NCBI RefSeq assembly: GCF_014138285.1
Contig: NZ_JACGXN010000018.1
Span: 1 to 64,000 of the forward strand
From: Phyllobacterium myrsinacearum
GTDB lineage: Bacteria > Pseudomonadota > Alphaproteobacteria > Rhizobiales > Rhizobiaceae
Length of the DNA stretch: 64,000 bases
Direction: 5' to 3'
The stretch's first letter is position 1, and each line of letters opens with the position of its first letter. Below the pieces are notes generated by a model that was not told the DNA's origin, ran no database searches, and saw nothing but the letters and a program-made list of their open reading frames with translations. The position numbers and the translations under genes were made by a program. Shown here piece after piece: positions 38,474-48,483 of the stretch.

Positions 38474-39421
38474 ATGATCGATGGCCGTATCAAGTTCCGC
38501 CACCTGCAGACTTTTCTTGAAGTTGCCCGCCAGAAAAGCGTCATGAAGGCAGCAGCGATTCTTCATATCAGCCAACCGGCCGTAACCAAAACCATTCGTG
38601 AAATGGAAGAGGTGCTCGGGGTCGCCATGTTCGAGCGGGATGGTCGCGGCATTCGCATCACCCGGTTCGGCGAAGTGTTCCTGCGCTATGCAGGAGCGGC
38701 GATCACCGCGCTGCGGCAGGGCATCGATTCTGTCACGAATGAGCAATCAGGCGAGGGGGTTCCGGTCCGGGTAGGCGCCTTGCCAACGGTCTCCACCCGC
38801 ATCATGCCGCAAGCCATCAGCCTGTTCCTGCAGGAAAAGACGCAAAGCCGGCTGAAAATCGTGACTGGTGAAAATGCCGTGCTGCTCGAACAACTGCGGC
38901 TCGGCGATCTTGATCTCGTGGTCGGGCGGCTGGCAGCACCGGAGAAGATGACCGGCTTTTCCTTTGAACACCTCTATTCAGAACAGGTGGTGTTTGCCGT
39001 GAGTGCCCGCCATCCGCTGCTCAACGCCAGCGAAGATATCTTCAATCGCCTTGCCGAATTTCCGGTGCTGATGCCAACGCGGGCATCCATCATCCGCCCC
39101 TTCGTCGACCGGTTTCTCATTGCCAATGGCGTGGCAAAGCTGCCGCATCAGATCGAGACAGTCTCCGATGCTTTTGGCCGGGCTTTTGTACGGTCCCACC
39201 ACGCTGTGTGGATAATTTCCGCAGGGGTCGTTGCCAGTGATGTCGCCGACGGGACACTTGCGCTTCTGCCCATCGACACAACCGAAACAAAAGGACCGGT
39301 CGGCCTGACCACCCGTGCGGACGTCACTCCGTCATTGCCGTTGATGATCCTGATGCAGACCATCCGCGAGGCGGCGGGGGGACTGAAACCGGATCAGAAA
39401 AACTCGTCGAGCAGTCGGTAG
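38474..39421 (+). CDS. pcaQ: PcaQ, LysR-type activator of pcaDCHGB
   Basis: A 315-residue LysR-family regulator. The N-terminal winged helix-turn-helix (about 5-65) includes 'HLQTFLEVARQKSVMKAAAILHISQPAVTKTIREMEEVLG'. The effector domain follows (about 95-300). Divergence from pcaD with a consensus PcaQ box between them supports the name. In rhizobia the co-inducer is 3-carboxymuconate or a related intermediate. ATG 38474 (MIDGRI) is used; upstream in-frame starts would lie within the binding site. The 3' end overlaps the convergent APH gene by 28 bp. Confidence 0.94.
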   Translation: MIDGRIKFRHLQTFLEVARQKSVMKAAAILHISQPAVTKTIREMEEVLGVAMFERDGRGIRITRFGEVFLRYAGAAITALRQGIDSVTNEQSGEGVPVRVGALPTVSTRIMPQAISLFLQEKTQSRLKIVTGENAVLLEQLRLGDLDLVVGRLAAPEKMTGFSFEHLYSEQVVFAVSARHPLLNASEDIFNRLAEFPVLMPTRASIIRPFVDRFLIANGVAKLPHQIETVSDAFGRAFVRSHHAVWIISAGVVASDVADGTLALLPIDTTETKGPVGLTTRADVTPSLPLMILMQTIREAAGGLKPDQKNSSSSR

Positions 39422-40197
39422 TAAGCAAGCTTTGCCGGATCGGCATGCTTCAGACCATAGCAATCCAGAAATGGCCGAACCCATTCTTCACCGAAATTGT
39501 CTGAAATGCTGCGGCACGCAAGGGCAATATCCTGATAGCGATCGGCAAGCCCAAGCCGGGCACAGTCGATATACCCGGTGAAGATGCCTTTATCAGCCAT
39601 GAAATTAGGCAGGCAGGCGTCGCCGTGGGTAACGACAACATCTCCCACTGCCGGCTTTTCCGACACAAGCCGGGTGAAAAGCTCGGCTGCCGTTTCTCCA
39701 AGCATATCGTCGTCAAAATCCGTCTCATCCACAAGTCCGGCTTGCACGCGTGCTCCCGCCGCTTCGATTCGCATGTCCAGTCGATGGTCGAACGGGCAGG
39801 TCGAAGGGTCGAGCGCATGCAACTGGCGCAGTGCATCAGCAAGAATCCGGACACGTGGTTCAACGGGAACTGAATCTGCCGAGGCAAGGTCTGTACCCGG
39901 AACCGCGCTCATCAAAAGCCAATGATGACCCGCATGTATGCCGTCAAAGATAATATCGGGGCAAGGCAAACTGCAGGACGACAGCCAGCGAAGCCGTGCG
40001 ATTTCATCGGGCAACTCGCCGTAAGGACTGACTGTTTCAACCTTGATGAAAAGTCGAGGCAGTCTTTCGCCCTGCAGCAGGAAAACCTGCGCATCGGAAC
40101 AACCTAGTTCATCGCGGTTCCAGCTGTAACCTGTAACGAGAGCATGCAGTTCCGGGGGTAAAGCCAGCGCTTCAGGCCGTTTCATTGTCGCGGTCAT
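39394..40197 (-). CDS. aph: Aminoglycoside 3'-phosphotransferase, APH(3')-II-like
   Basis: A 267-residue kinase closely resembling APH(3')-II enzymes, which phosphorylate the 3'-hydroxyl of aminoglycosides such as kanamycin and neomycin. The catalytic loop is 'VVTHGDACLPNFM', with the metal-binding 'YIDCARLGLADRYQDIALA' and the family's C-terminal 'YRLLDEFF'. 'LDPSTCPFDHR' is also typical. Several starts are possible: MPEIGIPM at 40218, MTATMK at 40197 (GGAA upstream) or MKRPEA at 40185. It lies inside an aromatic catabolism island and ends within the pcaQ 3' end. No transposase is nearby. Resistance activity is inferred from family. Confidence 0.9.
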   Translation of the reverse strand: MTATMKRPEALALPPELHALVTGYSWNRDELGCSDAQVFLLQGERLPRLFIKVETVSPYGELPDEIARLRWLSSCSLPCPDIIFDGIHAGHHWLLMSAVPGTDLASADSVPVEPRVRILADALRQLHALDPSTCPFDHRLDMRIEAAGARVQAGLVDETDFDDDMLGETAAELFTRLVSEKPAVGDVVVTHGDACLPNFMADKGIFTGYIDCARLGLADRYQDIALACRSISDNFGEEWVRPFLDCYGLKHADPAKLAYYRLLDEFF

Positions 40198-40305
40198 AGG
40201 AATTCCGATTTCTGGCATACTTTTCAGGCATGCCGATGCGTGAACAGCTTATCTAGGAATGGCCGATTCAACTGCCAATAGATCGCCGCAAGGAGAGGTC
40301 GATAT

Positions 40306-40902
40306 TTATGCCATCCTCGCATCGAGTGCCTGCATTGCAATCGGCACGAAAGCCGTAAGACGCTCTTTGCCCACTCCATCGCGTGCCTGAACCGAGAGAC
40401 CATGCAGGATACCGGCATAATAATCTCCCAGCACCTGAACATCCGTATCGGGTTTCAGTTCGCCCTCGACTGTTGCCTTCTGCAACCGTTCGATGATCGA
40501 AGCCGTCCGCGTCCGTCGCAATTCTGCAAGCCAGTTTGAAACTCGATCATTCTCCGCAGCACAGTTTGTTGCGGCGGAGACCACCATGCAGCCCTGTGGC
40601 TGGTCCGGTCGTGTATAGGTCTTGATGGCTTCAAGCAGAATACGCTCAATCGCGCGCCGGGCAGTGGGCTCCTCTGCCAGAGCGCGGGTCGCAAACCCGC
40701 CCTCCCTGGCCTCATAGAGCGCAATCGCCTCCCGGAACAGGTCTTCTTTTGAACCGAAGGCCGCATAGATACGCGCGGAGGCGAGACCGAGGGCCGAAAC
40801 CAGATCCGACATGGAGGTGCCTTCATAACCGCGTGTCCAGAAGGCATCGCGCGCCTTAGCCAGCGCCTGATCGCGATCGAATTCTCTCGGACGTCCAGCC
40901 AT
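40306..40902 (-). CDS. TetR-family repressor of the adjacent efflux gene
   Basis: A 198-residue TetR-type protein. The N-terminal HTH domain spans about 1-60 ('REFDRDQALAKARDAFWTRGYEGTSMSDLVSALGLASARIYAAFGSKEDLFREAIALYE') and a helical ligand-binding domain follows. ATG 40902 (MAGRPR) is preceded by GGAG at good spacing; an ATG four codons earlier overlaps an operator. It is divergent from an MFS efflux gene, and two related 24-bp palindromes lie in the gap. It most likely represses both genes until a drug or metabolite binds. Confidence 0.88.
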   Translation of the reverse strand: MAGRPREFDRDQALAKARDAFWTRGYEGTSMSDLVSALGLASARIYAAFGSKEDLFREAIALYEAREGGFATRALAEEPTARRAIERILLEAIKTYTRPDQPQGCMVVSAATNCAAENDRVSNWLAELRRTRTASIIERLQKATVEGELKPDTDVQVLGDYYAGILHGLSVQARDGVGKERLTAFVPIAMQALDARMA

Positions 40903-40912
40903 GACAATCTCC

Positions 40913-40936
40913 ATTCTTTATCGATCAACAAATAAT
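40913..40936. promoter_or_regulatory. TetR operator 1 (imperfect palindrome)
   Basis: A 24-bp element beginning ATTCTTTATCGATC that matches the perfect operator at 40965-40988 at 21 of 24 bases. It sits directly in front of the tetR ribosome-binding site, so it would block tetR transcription or its start. Confidence 0.66.
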
Positions 40937-40964
40937 TTGCTTGACTTCAAATTACAAGCATTCA

Positions 40965-40988
40965 ATTCTTTGTTGATCAACAAAGAAT
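40965..40988. promoter_or_regulatory. TetR operator 2 (perfect 24-bp palindrome)
   Basis: Arms ATTCTTTGTTGA and TCAACAAAGAAT form a perfect palindrome 19 bp before the MFS start. The two operator centres are 52 bp apart (about five helical turns), so two dimers would lie on the same face of the DNA. Confidence 0.75.
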
Positions 40989-41007
40989 AAATATAATGGA
41001 GACCAGC

Positions 41008-42447
41008 ATGAGTACATTGGATCAGACTGCAGCGCTCAAGGTGGCTGAGGCGCCCGGGATCGCTCCGGCAAAGCGTGGAGCGGCGTTGGCATTGCTGGCC
41101 TTTGCCCAGCTGATGATATCACTCGACCTCAATATCGTCTTCGTGGCGCTGCCCGATATCGGTGCAGGTCTGGGCTTTTCCGGACAGACGCTGCAATGGG
41201 TGGTCAGTGCCTACACCGTCTTCTGCGGTGGCTTTCTGTTGTTCGGCGGGCGGGCGGCGGATTTGATCGGCCAGCGCCGCATCTTCATTTTCGCGCTTTG
41301 GCTTTATGCACTGTCATCACTGGCTGGCGGTCTGGCGTGGTCGCCTGCGATTATCATTGCAGCGCGTGCCGTACAGGGCATTGGCGGCGCGTTTCTGTTC
41401 CCGGCAACCCTGTCCTTGGTCAATCGCCTGTTTACAGAGGGTCCTGAGCGCAACCGTGCACTCGCCGTCTGGGGTGGAGCCGGTGCAAGCGGATTGACCA
41501 TCGGTTCACTTGCGGGTGGGTTTCTCACCAGTGCCTTTGGCTGGCCGTCGGTTTTCTACGTGAACGTGCTGCTCGCCGCATTGGCAATTGTCGCGGCCTT
41601 CGCCATTATTCCTGCCGATCCCAAACGGCACGCACATCGCAAGTTCGATCTGCCGGGAGCACTCACTGTGACCGGTGGTGCAACCCTGCTCGTATTCACT
41701 CTGGTCCAGGGACCTGAATATGGCTGGAGTTCCCCCGCAATCATCGCCAGCGCGATACTGGCGGTCTCTCTCCTGATCACCTTCACAATCATAGAGGCCA
41801 AGAGCACCGATCCGCTGATGCCGCTGCGCCTGTTTCGTAATCGCAGCCTCGTTGCCGGCATGACCATCACCTTCCTTTACATGGGAACGTTCGGAGCACT
41901 GCCTTACTTCCTGACCATTCTTTTACAGAATGTGCATGGCTTTACCGCCCTGCAGACCGGGCTTGCATTTCTTGTACCTTCGATCGCCATTGCAACCGGC
42001 ACACAGGTCGGCGAACGGCTTGCAAACCGGTTCTCGACGCGCGCGACACTGATCGGAGGGATGATCATAGGAGCCATAGGCACGGCGTTGATGGTAGCAG
42101 GTGCAACGGTCGACAGCACCTATATGGCCATTGTTCCCGGTCTGATTGTTTCGGGTATAGGGCAGGGTATCGTCTGGACCGGAATGTGGATCGCAGCCGC
42201 ATCCGGCGTCGCGCATGACGAACAGGGCGTCGCCTCGGGCATGGCCTCGACCACGCTCAATGTGGGTAATGCCGTAGGCATGGCAATCCTCATCGCGCTC
42301 GCCAACCGCTCTGTCAGCGACCTGACAGGCGAAGAACTGCGCGTCGCCATGGCCAATGGTATTCAGCTGGCATTCTGGCTGGCATGTGCGGGTATCGTCG
42401 CCAGCCTGGTCTTTGCCATGATGCTGCCTGCAAAACCCAGAGGATGA
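41008..42447 (+). CDS. MFS efflux transporter (EmrB/QacA, 14-helix type)
   Basis: A 479-residue inner-membrane protein with about 14 hydrophobic segments. Motif C-like 'GASGLTIGSLAGGFLTSAFGWPSVFYVNV' and the N-terminal 'ISLDLNIVFVALPDIGAGLGFS' are typical of DHA2 drug:H+ antiporters. ATG 41008 (MSTLDQ) has GGAG 7 bp upstream; an ATG four codons earlier is less likely. It is divergent from and probably repressed by the TetR protein. The substrate is unknown; toxic aromatics or antibiotics are plausible. Confidence 0.9.
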   Translation: MSTLDQTAALKVAEAPGIAPAKRGAALALLAFAQLMISLDLNIVFVALPDIGAGLGFSGQTLQWVVSAYTVFCGGFLLFGGRAADLIGQRRIFIFALWLYALSSLAGGLAWSPAIIIAARAVQGIGGAFLFPATLSLVNRLFTEGPERNRALAVWGGAGASGLTIGSLAGGFLTSAFGWPSVFYVNVLLAALAIVAAFAIIPADPKRHAHRKFDLPGALTVTGGATLLVFTLVQGPEYGWSSPAIIASAILAVSLLITFTIIEAKSTDPLMPLRLFRNRSLVAGMTITFLYMGTFGALPYFLTILLQNVHGFTALQTGLAFLVPSIAIATGTQVGERLANRFSTRATLIGGMIIGAIGTALMVAGATVDSTYMAIVPGLIVSGIGQGIVWTGMWIAAASGVAHDEQGVASGMASTTLNVGNAVGMAILIALANRSVSDLTGEELRVAMANGIQLAFWLACAGIVASLVFAMMLPAKPRG

Positions 42448-42454
42448 GCCGGGT

Positions 42455-44615
<2,161 letters not shown>

Positions 44616-44627
44616 CTTTATATCCTG

Positions 44628-45389
44628 TCACACCAGTACCGCACCGATTGTATCGCGGGTTGATTGCATGACAGGCAGATAATTTTGAACCATGTCTTCG
44701 ATCGTAACGCGCGGCGCCTGCGCACCGATATTGATGGCGGCGATGGTCATGCCGCGTGTATTGCGCACGGGGATGGCAATCGAGCATAGTCCGATTTCCA
44801 ACTCCTGATCGATCACCGCGTAGCCCTGCACTCTGACTGTACGCACTTCGTTCATCAGATCGGAAACCGTGGTCTTCGTGCGCGGTGTATTTGCCAGGCG
44901 ATTGCTGCCTTCAAGAATACGCTGCGCATCATCGTCGCTCATGGCCGCAAGGAGAACCCGGCCCATGGATGAGCAATAGGCGGGAAGGCGGCTGCCGGGA
45001 TTGAGATTGATCGACATGACGCGTTTGTGTGAAGCGCGCGCGATGTAAACAATCTCATTGCCGTCGAGTACCGAGGCCGAAGCACTTTCACCCGTTTTCT
45101 CGGAGAGCTGGTCAAGAAACGGCTGCATCAGCCGGGGCAGGGGTGTCGATGACAGGTAGGAATGGCCAAGGCGCAATATACGCGGCGTCAGCGTGAAGAA
45201 CTTGCCGTCATAACTGGCATAACCAAGTTGTGTGAGCGTCAGGAGACAGCGGCGGGCGGTGGCACGCTCCAGCCCTGTCATTCGGGCAATATCGGTGATC
45301 GACAGACGTGAATTGACCGCATCAAATGCCTCGATAACGGACAGTCCCTTGGCAAAGCCACTGATAAAATCGGTTTCGCCCATTCGCAT
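44628..45389 (-). CDS. pcaR: PcaR, IclR-family regulator of the 3-oxoadipate genes
   Basis: A 253-residue IclR-family protein with an N-terminal winged helix (about 10-75, 'FAKGLSVIEAFDAVNSRLSITDIARMTGLERATARRCLLTLTQLGYA') and a C-terminal effector domain (about 90-250, including 'LNPGSRLPAYCSSMGRVLLA'). Its sequence and its position divergent from the CoA-transferase/thiolase genes match PcaR, which responds to 3-oxoadipate. It ends 12 bp from pobR, tail to tail. Confidence 0.91.
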   Translation of the reverse strand: MRMGETDFISGFAKGLSVIEAFDAVNSRLSITDIARMTGLERATARRCLLTLTQLGYASYDGKFFTLTPRILRLGHSYLSSTPLPRLMQPFLDQLSEKTGESASASVLDGNEIVYIARASHKRVMSINLNPGSRLPAYCSSMGRVLLAAMSDDDAQRILEGSNRLANTPRTKTTVSDLMNEVRTVRVQGYAVIDQELEIGLCSIAIPVRNTRGMTIAAINIGAQAPRVTIEDMVQNYLPVMQSTRDTIGAVLV

Positions 45390-45418
45390 CAGTCTCTTTC
45401 ACAGTTATTTCTGTACAA

Positions 45419-45457
45419 TTTGTGCGATATACGAACAAATGTCAAATAACGCACAAA
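45419..45457. promoter_or_regulatory. PcaR operator (inverted repeat plus direct repeat)
   Basis: Arms TTTGTGCG (45419-45426) and CGAACAAA (45432-45439) form an inverted repeat. Its core, read on the minus strand as GTTCGTATATCGCAC, matches the PcaR/PcaU-type site GTTCGATAATCGCAC at 13 of 15 bases. A third half-site CGCACAAA follows at 45450-45457. Two inverted plus one direct element is the known layout for this IclR subgroup. Confidence 0.78.
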
Positions 45458-45570
45458 ATGCATTGACGTCTGGAACCATGCGGGACTACGCCATCGGATA
45501 AACAGACGAAGGCTTTGCTGCAGGATTCCGGCAACAACTATCCTTCGCTGGCAAGAGCAGGGAGAGAGAT

Positions 45571-46431
45571 GTGGCGAAGATCTGTACACTTTCTGAGGCA
45601 ATTGAAGAGAATGTCAGGGATGGCGATACGCTCGCCATGGAGGGTTTCACCCACCTCATTCCCTACGCTGCCGGACATGAAATCATTCGGCAGAACCGCA
45701 GGGAGCTTTTCCTTGTCCGCATGACCCCCGACCTCATCTACGATCAGTTGATCGGCGTCGGAGCGGCTCGTGGGATGAAGTTTTCATGGGGCGGCAATCC
45801 GGGCGTAGGTTCCCTGCATCGCTTCCGTGACGCGGTGGAAAACCAATGGCCGCGTCCGCTTGAAATCGAGGAACATTCGCACGCTGCCATGGCCAATGCC
45901 TATGAGGCGGGTGCGGCCAACCTGCCTTTCGCCATGTTGCGCGGCTATATCGGTGCGGATCTGGCCAAGGTCAATCCAAACATCAAGTCGGTGACCTGTC
46001 CCTTCACAGGCGAAGTGCTTGCGGCAGTTCCCGCCATCCGTCCGGACGTGTCGATCATCCATGCCCAGCGCGCCGACTGGCAGGGCAATGTTCTGATCGA
46101 GGGCATTACCGGTGTCCAAAAGGAAGCAGTGCTTGCCGCCAGCCGCTCCATCGTGACGGTGGAGGAAATCGTTGACGAGTTGAACCCGCCGTCACCCAAT
46201 GCTGTTGTCCTGCCTCGATGGGCGATCAGCGCCGTCGTCCATGTACCCGGTGGAGCCTTCCCGTCCTATGCGCATGGCTACTACGCGCGCTCCAATGCCT
46301 TCTATATTGCCTGGGACAAAATCGCCCGTGATCGTGACAGCTTCACGGCATGGATCAAGGCGAATGTCCTTGCCGGGAAGCCCGAAGACTTTGCCCGGCA
46401 TGCCGTTCGGCGTGCGGCGAACGCAGCGTAA
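45571..46431 (+). CDS. catI: 3-oxoadipate CoA-transferase subunit A, CatI type
   Basis: A 286-residue subunit that, with the next gene product, moves CoA from succinyl-CoA to 3-oxoadipate. The N-terminus 'MAKICTLSEAIEENVRDGDTLAMEGFTHLIPYAAGHEIIRQNR' and the length (about 280 aa versus about 230 for Pseudomonas PcaI) place it with the glutaconate-CoA-transferase-like CatI proteins. The start is GTG with GGGAGAGAG upstream. It is the first gene of a rightward operon, 181 bp from divergent pcaR. It may be annotated pcaI elsewhere. Confidence 0.9.
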   Translation: MAKICTLSEAIEENVRDGDTLAMEGFTHLIPYAAGHEIIRQNRRELFLVRMTPDLIYDQLIGVGAARGMKFSWGGNPGVGSLHRFRDAVENQWPRPLEIEEHSHAAMANAYEAGAANLPFAMLRGYIGADLAKVNPNIKSVTCPFTGEVLAAVPAIRPDVSIIHAQRADWQGNVLIEGITGVQKEAVLAASRSIVTVEEIVDELNPPSPNAVVLPRWAISAVVHVPGGAFPSYAHGYYARSNAFYIAWDKIARDRDSFTAWIKANVLAGKPEDFARHAVRRAANAA

Positions 46432-46442
46432 GGAACGGGCCC

Positions 46443-47216
46443 ATGACCCAGGATTTCACACCCACGGAAATGATGACCATCGCCGCCGCCCGCGCGCTGA
46501 CCAATGATGATGTCTGTTTTGTCGGGATCGGAGCACCGTCGGCTGCCTGCAACGTGGCGCGACTGACGCATGCACCTGATATCACCCTGATCTATGAGAG
46601 CGGCACGATCGGCACCAAACCCGACGTCTTGCCTTTGTCCATCGGCGATGGTGAACTCTGCGACACAGCCCTGTTCACCGTTTCGGTGCCGGAAATGTTC
46701 CGTTACTGGCTGCAGGGCGGCCGCATCACCACCGGTTTTCTTGGTGGAGCGCAGATCGACCGTTTTGCCAATCTCAACACAACGGTTGTTGGCCCCTATG
46801 ACAAGCCGAAAGTGCGCCTTCCCGGCGGTGGCGGCGCACCTGAGATAGCCAGCAATTGCGGTCAGATTTTCATCACTATGGCGCTAACCAATCGCGGCTT
46901 TGTCGATCATCTCGATTTCATCACCTCGATGGGACATGGCGAAGGCGGCGATCATCGCGCCCGCCTTGGTATGAAGACCAAGGGTCCAACCCGTGTTATC
47001 ACGGACCTCTGCATTTTCGAACCCGATCCGGTCACCAGGGAATTGACCGTCGTGTCGCTCCACAAGGGCGTAACCCGCGAACAGATCAAAGAGAATTGCG
47101 GCTGGCCCGTTCGCTTTGCTACAGAGACCGTAGAAACGCCAGTCCCCACAGAAACCGAACTTTCCGTGCTGCGCGATATCAATGCCCGCACGAAACGAGC
47201 TCACGAGGCCGCCTGA
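46443..47216 (+). CDS. catJ: 3-oxoadipate CoA-transferase subunit B, CatJ type
   Basis: A 257-residue catalytic subunit. The likely catalytic glutamate lies in 'TLIYESGTIG' (about 51-60), in place of the SENG motif of the short PcaJ type. A glycine-rich 'RLPGGGGAPEIASNCG' (about 124-139) follows. The length again matches CatJ/GctB (about 260 aa). ATG 46443 is chosen because it follows the subunit A stop by 11 bp. The last base of its stop overlaps the pcaF start. Confidence 0.9.
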   Translation: MTQDFTPTEMMTIAAARALTNDDVCFVGIGAPSAACNVARLTHAPDITLIYESGTIGTKPDVLPLSIGDGELCDTALFTVSVPEMFRYWLQGGRITTGFLGGAQIDRFANLNTTVVGPYDKPKVRLPGGGGAPEIASNCGQIFITMALTNRGFVDHLDFITSMGHGEGGDHRARLGMKTKGPTRVITDLCIFEPDPVTRELTVVSLHKGVTREQIKENCGWPVRFATETVETPVPTETELSVLRDINARTKRAHEAA

Positions 47217-48421
47217 TGTCTGAAGCCTATATCTGTGACTATATCCGCACACCAATCGGCCGTTTTGGCGGGGCTTTGTCCTCTGTCCGCACGGACGATC
47301 TGGGCGCCATTCCACTGAAAGCACTGATGCAGCGGAACACCGCCGTCGATTGGGACGCCATTGATGAAGTCATCTATGGCTGCGCCAATCAGGCGGGCGA
47401 GGACAATCGTAATGTCGCACGTATGTCTCTGTTGCTGGCAGGATTGCCGGTCACAGTGCCGGGTACAACAGTGAACCGCCTGTGCGGCTCCGGCATGGAC
47501 GCGGTCATCATGGCCGCCCGTGCCATCAAGGCCGGAGAAAACGAGATCGTCATTGCAGGTGGCGTCGAATCCATGTCGCGCGCGCCCTTCGTTCTGCCCA
47601 AGGCGGAAGGCGCATTTTCACGTCACGCGGAAATTCACGATACAACCATCGGCTGGCGCTTCGTCAACCCGCTGATGGAACAGCAGTATGGTATCGATTC
47701 CATGCCGGAAACCGGCGAGAATGTTGCCGAGGAATATAATGTCTCGCGTGCCGATCAGGACGCCTTTGCCGTGCGCTCACAGCAAAAGGCAGGCGCAGCC
47801 ATCGAGAGTGGTCGTCTCGCCCGCGAGATCACTCCGGTGATCATCCCGCAGCGCAAGGGCGATCCCGTGACGGTAGACCGCGATGAGCATCCGCGTCCGC
47901 AGACGACGTTGGAGCACCTGGCCAAACTGCCGACACCGTTCCGCAGAGGTGGCTCCGTGACGGCTGGCAATGCGTCCGGTGTCAATGACGGTGCGGCCGC
48001 GCTGATCATCGCATCGGCAGCGGCCGCGCAGAAATACGGCCTGACGCCCATTGCCCGCATCATCGGCGGTGCAACAGCCGGTGTTCCGCCGCGCATCATG
48101 GGCATCGGCCCGGTTGCCGCGACGCAGAAACTCTGCGCCCGCATCGGCCTTCAACCCAAGGACTTCGGCGTGGTCGAGCTCAATGAAGCCTTTGCCTCGC
48201 AGGGTCTTGCCACGTTGCGTACGCTGGGGATTGCCGATGACGCCGATTACGTCAATGCGAATGGCGGGGCGATCGCGCTTGGCCATCCCTTGGGCATGTC
48301 CGGTGCGCGCATCACCGGAACAGCGGCGCTGGAACTTGGTGTCAGAGACGCGCGATATGCCCTCGCCACCATGTGCATCGGCGTCGGGCAGGGCATCGCG
48401 ATCGCACTGGAGCGGGTGTAG
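47216..48421 (+). CDS. pcaF: 3-oxoadipyl-CoA thiolase
   Basis: A 401-residue thiolase that splits 3-oxoadipyl-CoA into acetyl-CoA and succinyl-CoA, the last step of the pathway. The acyl-accepting cysteine is in 'TVNRLCGSGMDAV' (about 83-95), and 'NANGGAIALGHPLGMSGAR' and 'MCIGVGQGIAIALE' are the other active-site blocks. ATG 47216 (MSEAYI) overlaps the catJ stop by one base. A much longer in-frame extension runs through catJ and is not real. Confidence 0.95.
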   Translation: MSEAYICDYIRTPIGRFGGALSSVRTDDLGAIPLKALMQRNTAVDWDAIDEVIYGCANQAGEDNRNVARMSLLLAGLPVTVPGTTVNRLCGSGMDAVIMAARAIKAGENEIVIAGGVESMSRAPFVLPKAEGAFSRHAEIHDTTIGWRFVNPLMEQQYGIDSMPETGENVAEEYNVSRADQDAFAVRSQQKAGAAIESGRLAREITPVIIPQRKGDPVTVDRDEHPRPQTTLEHLAKLPTPFRRGGSVTAGNASGVNDGAAALIIASAAAAQKYGLTPIARIIGGATAGVPPRIMGIGPVAATQKLCARIGLQPKDFGVVELNEAFASQGLATLRTLGIADDADYVNANGGAIALGHPLGMSGARITGTAALELGVRDARYALATMCIGVGQGIAIALERV

Positions 48422-48441
48422 GAATAAACGCGAAGGTTGCA

Positions 48442-48470
48442 GGATGGGCCGGTTTTAATCCGACCCATCC
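48442..48470. terminator. Hairpin between pcaF and galE
   Basis: GGATGGG-C-CGG (48442-48452) pairs with CCG-A-CCCATCC (48460-48470) in the 62-bp gap between converging genes. No long T-run is seen on either side. It probably serves both directions weakly. Confidence 0.5.
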
Positions 48471-48483
48471 CATAATGCCGGTA

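Noticed and set aside
39394..42447. Transposon or integron carrying the APH and efflux genes
   Set aside because: No transposase, integrase, terminal inverted repeats, target duplications or attC-like sites were found on either side.
46856..47215. N-terminal extension of the pcaF frame through catJ
   Set aside because: The thiolase homology starts at MSEAYI (47216), which overlaps the catJ stop by one base; the extra 120 codons are out-of-frame catJ.
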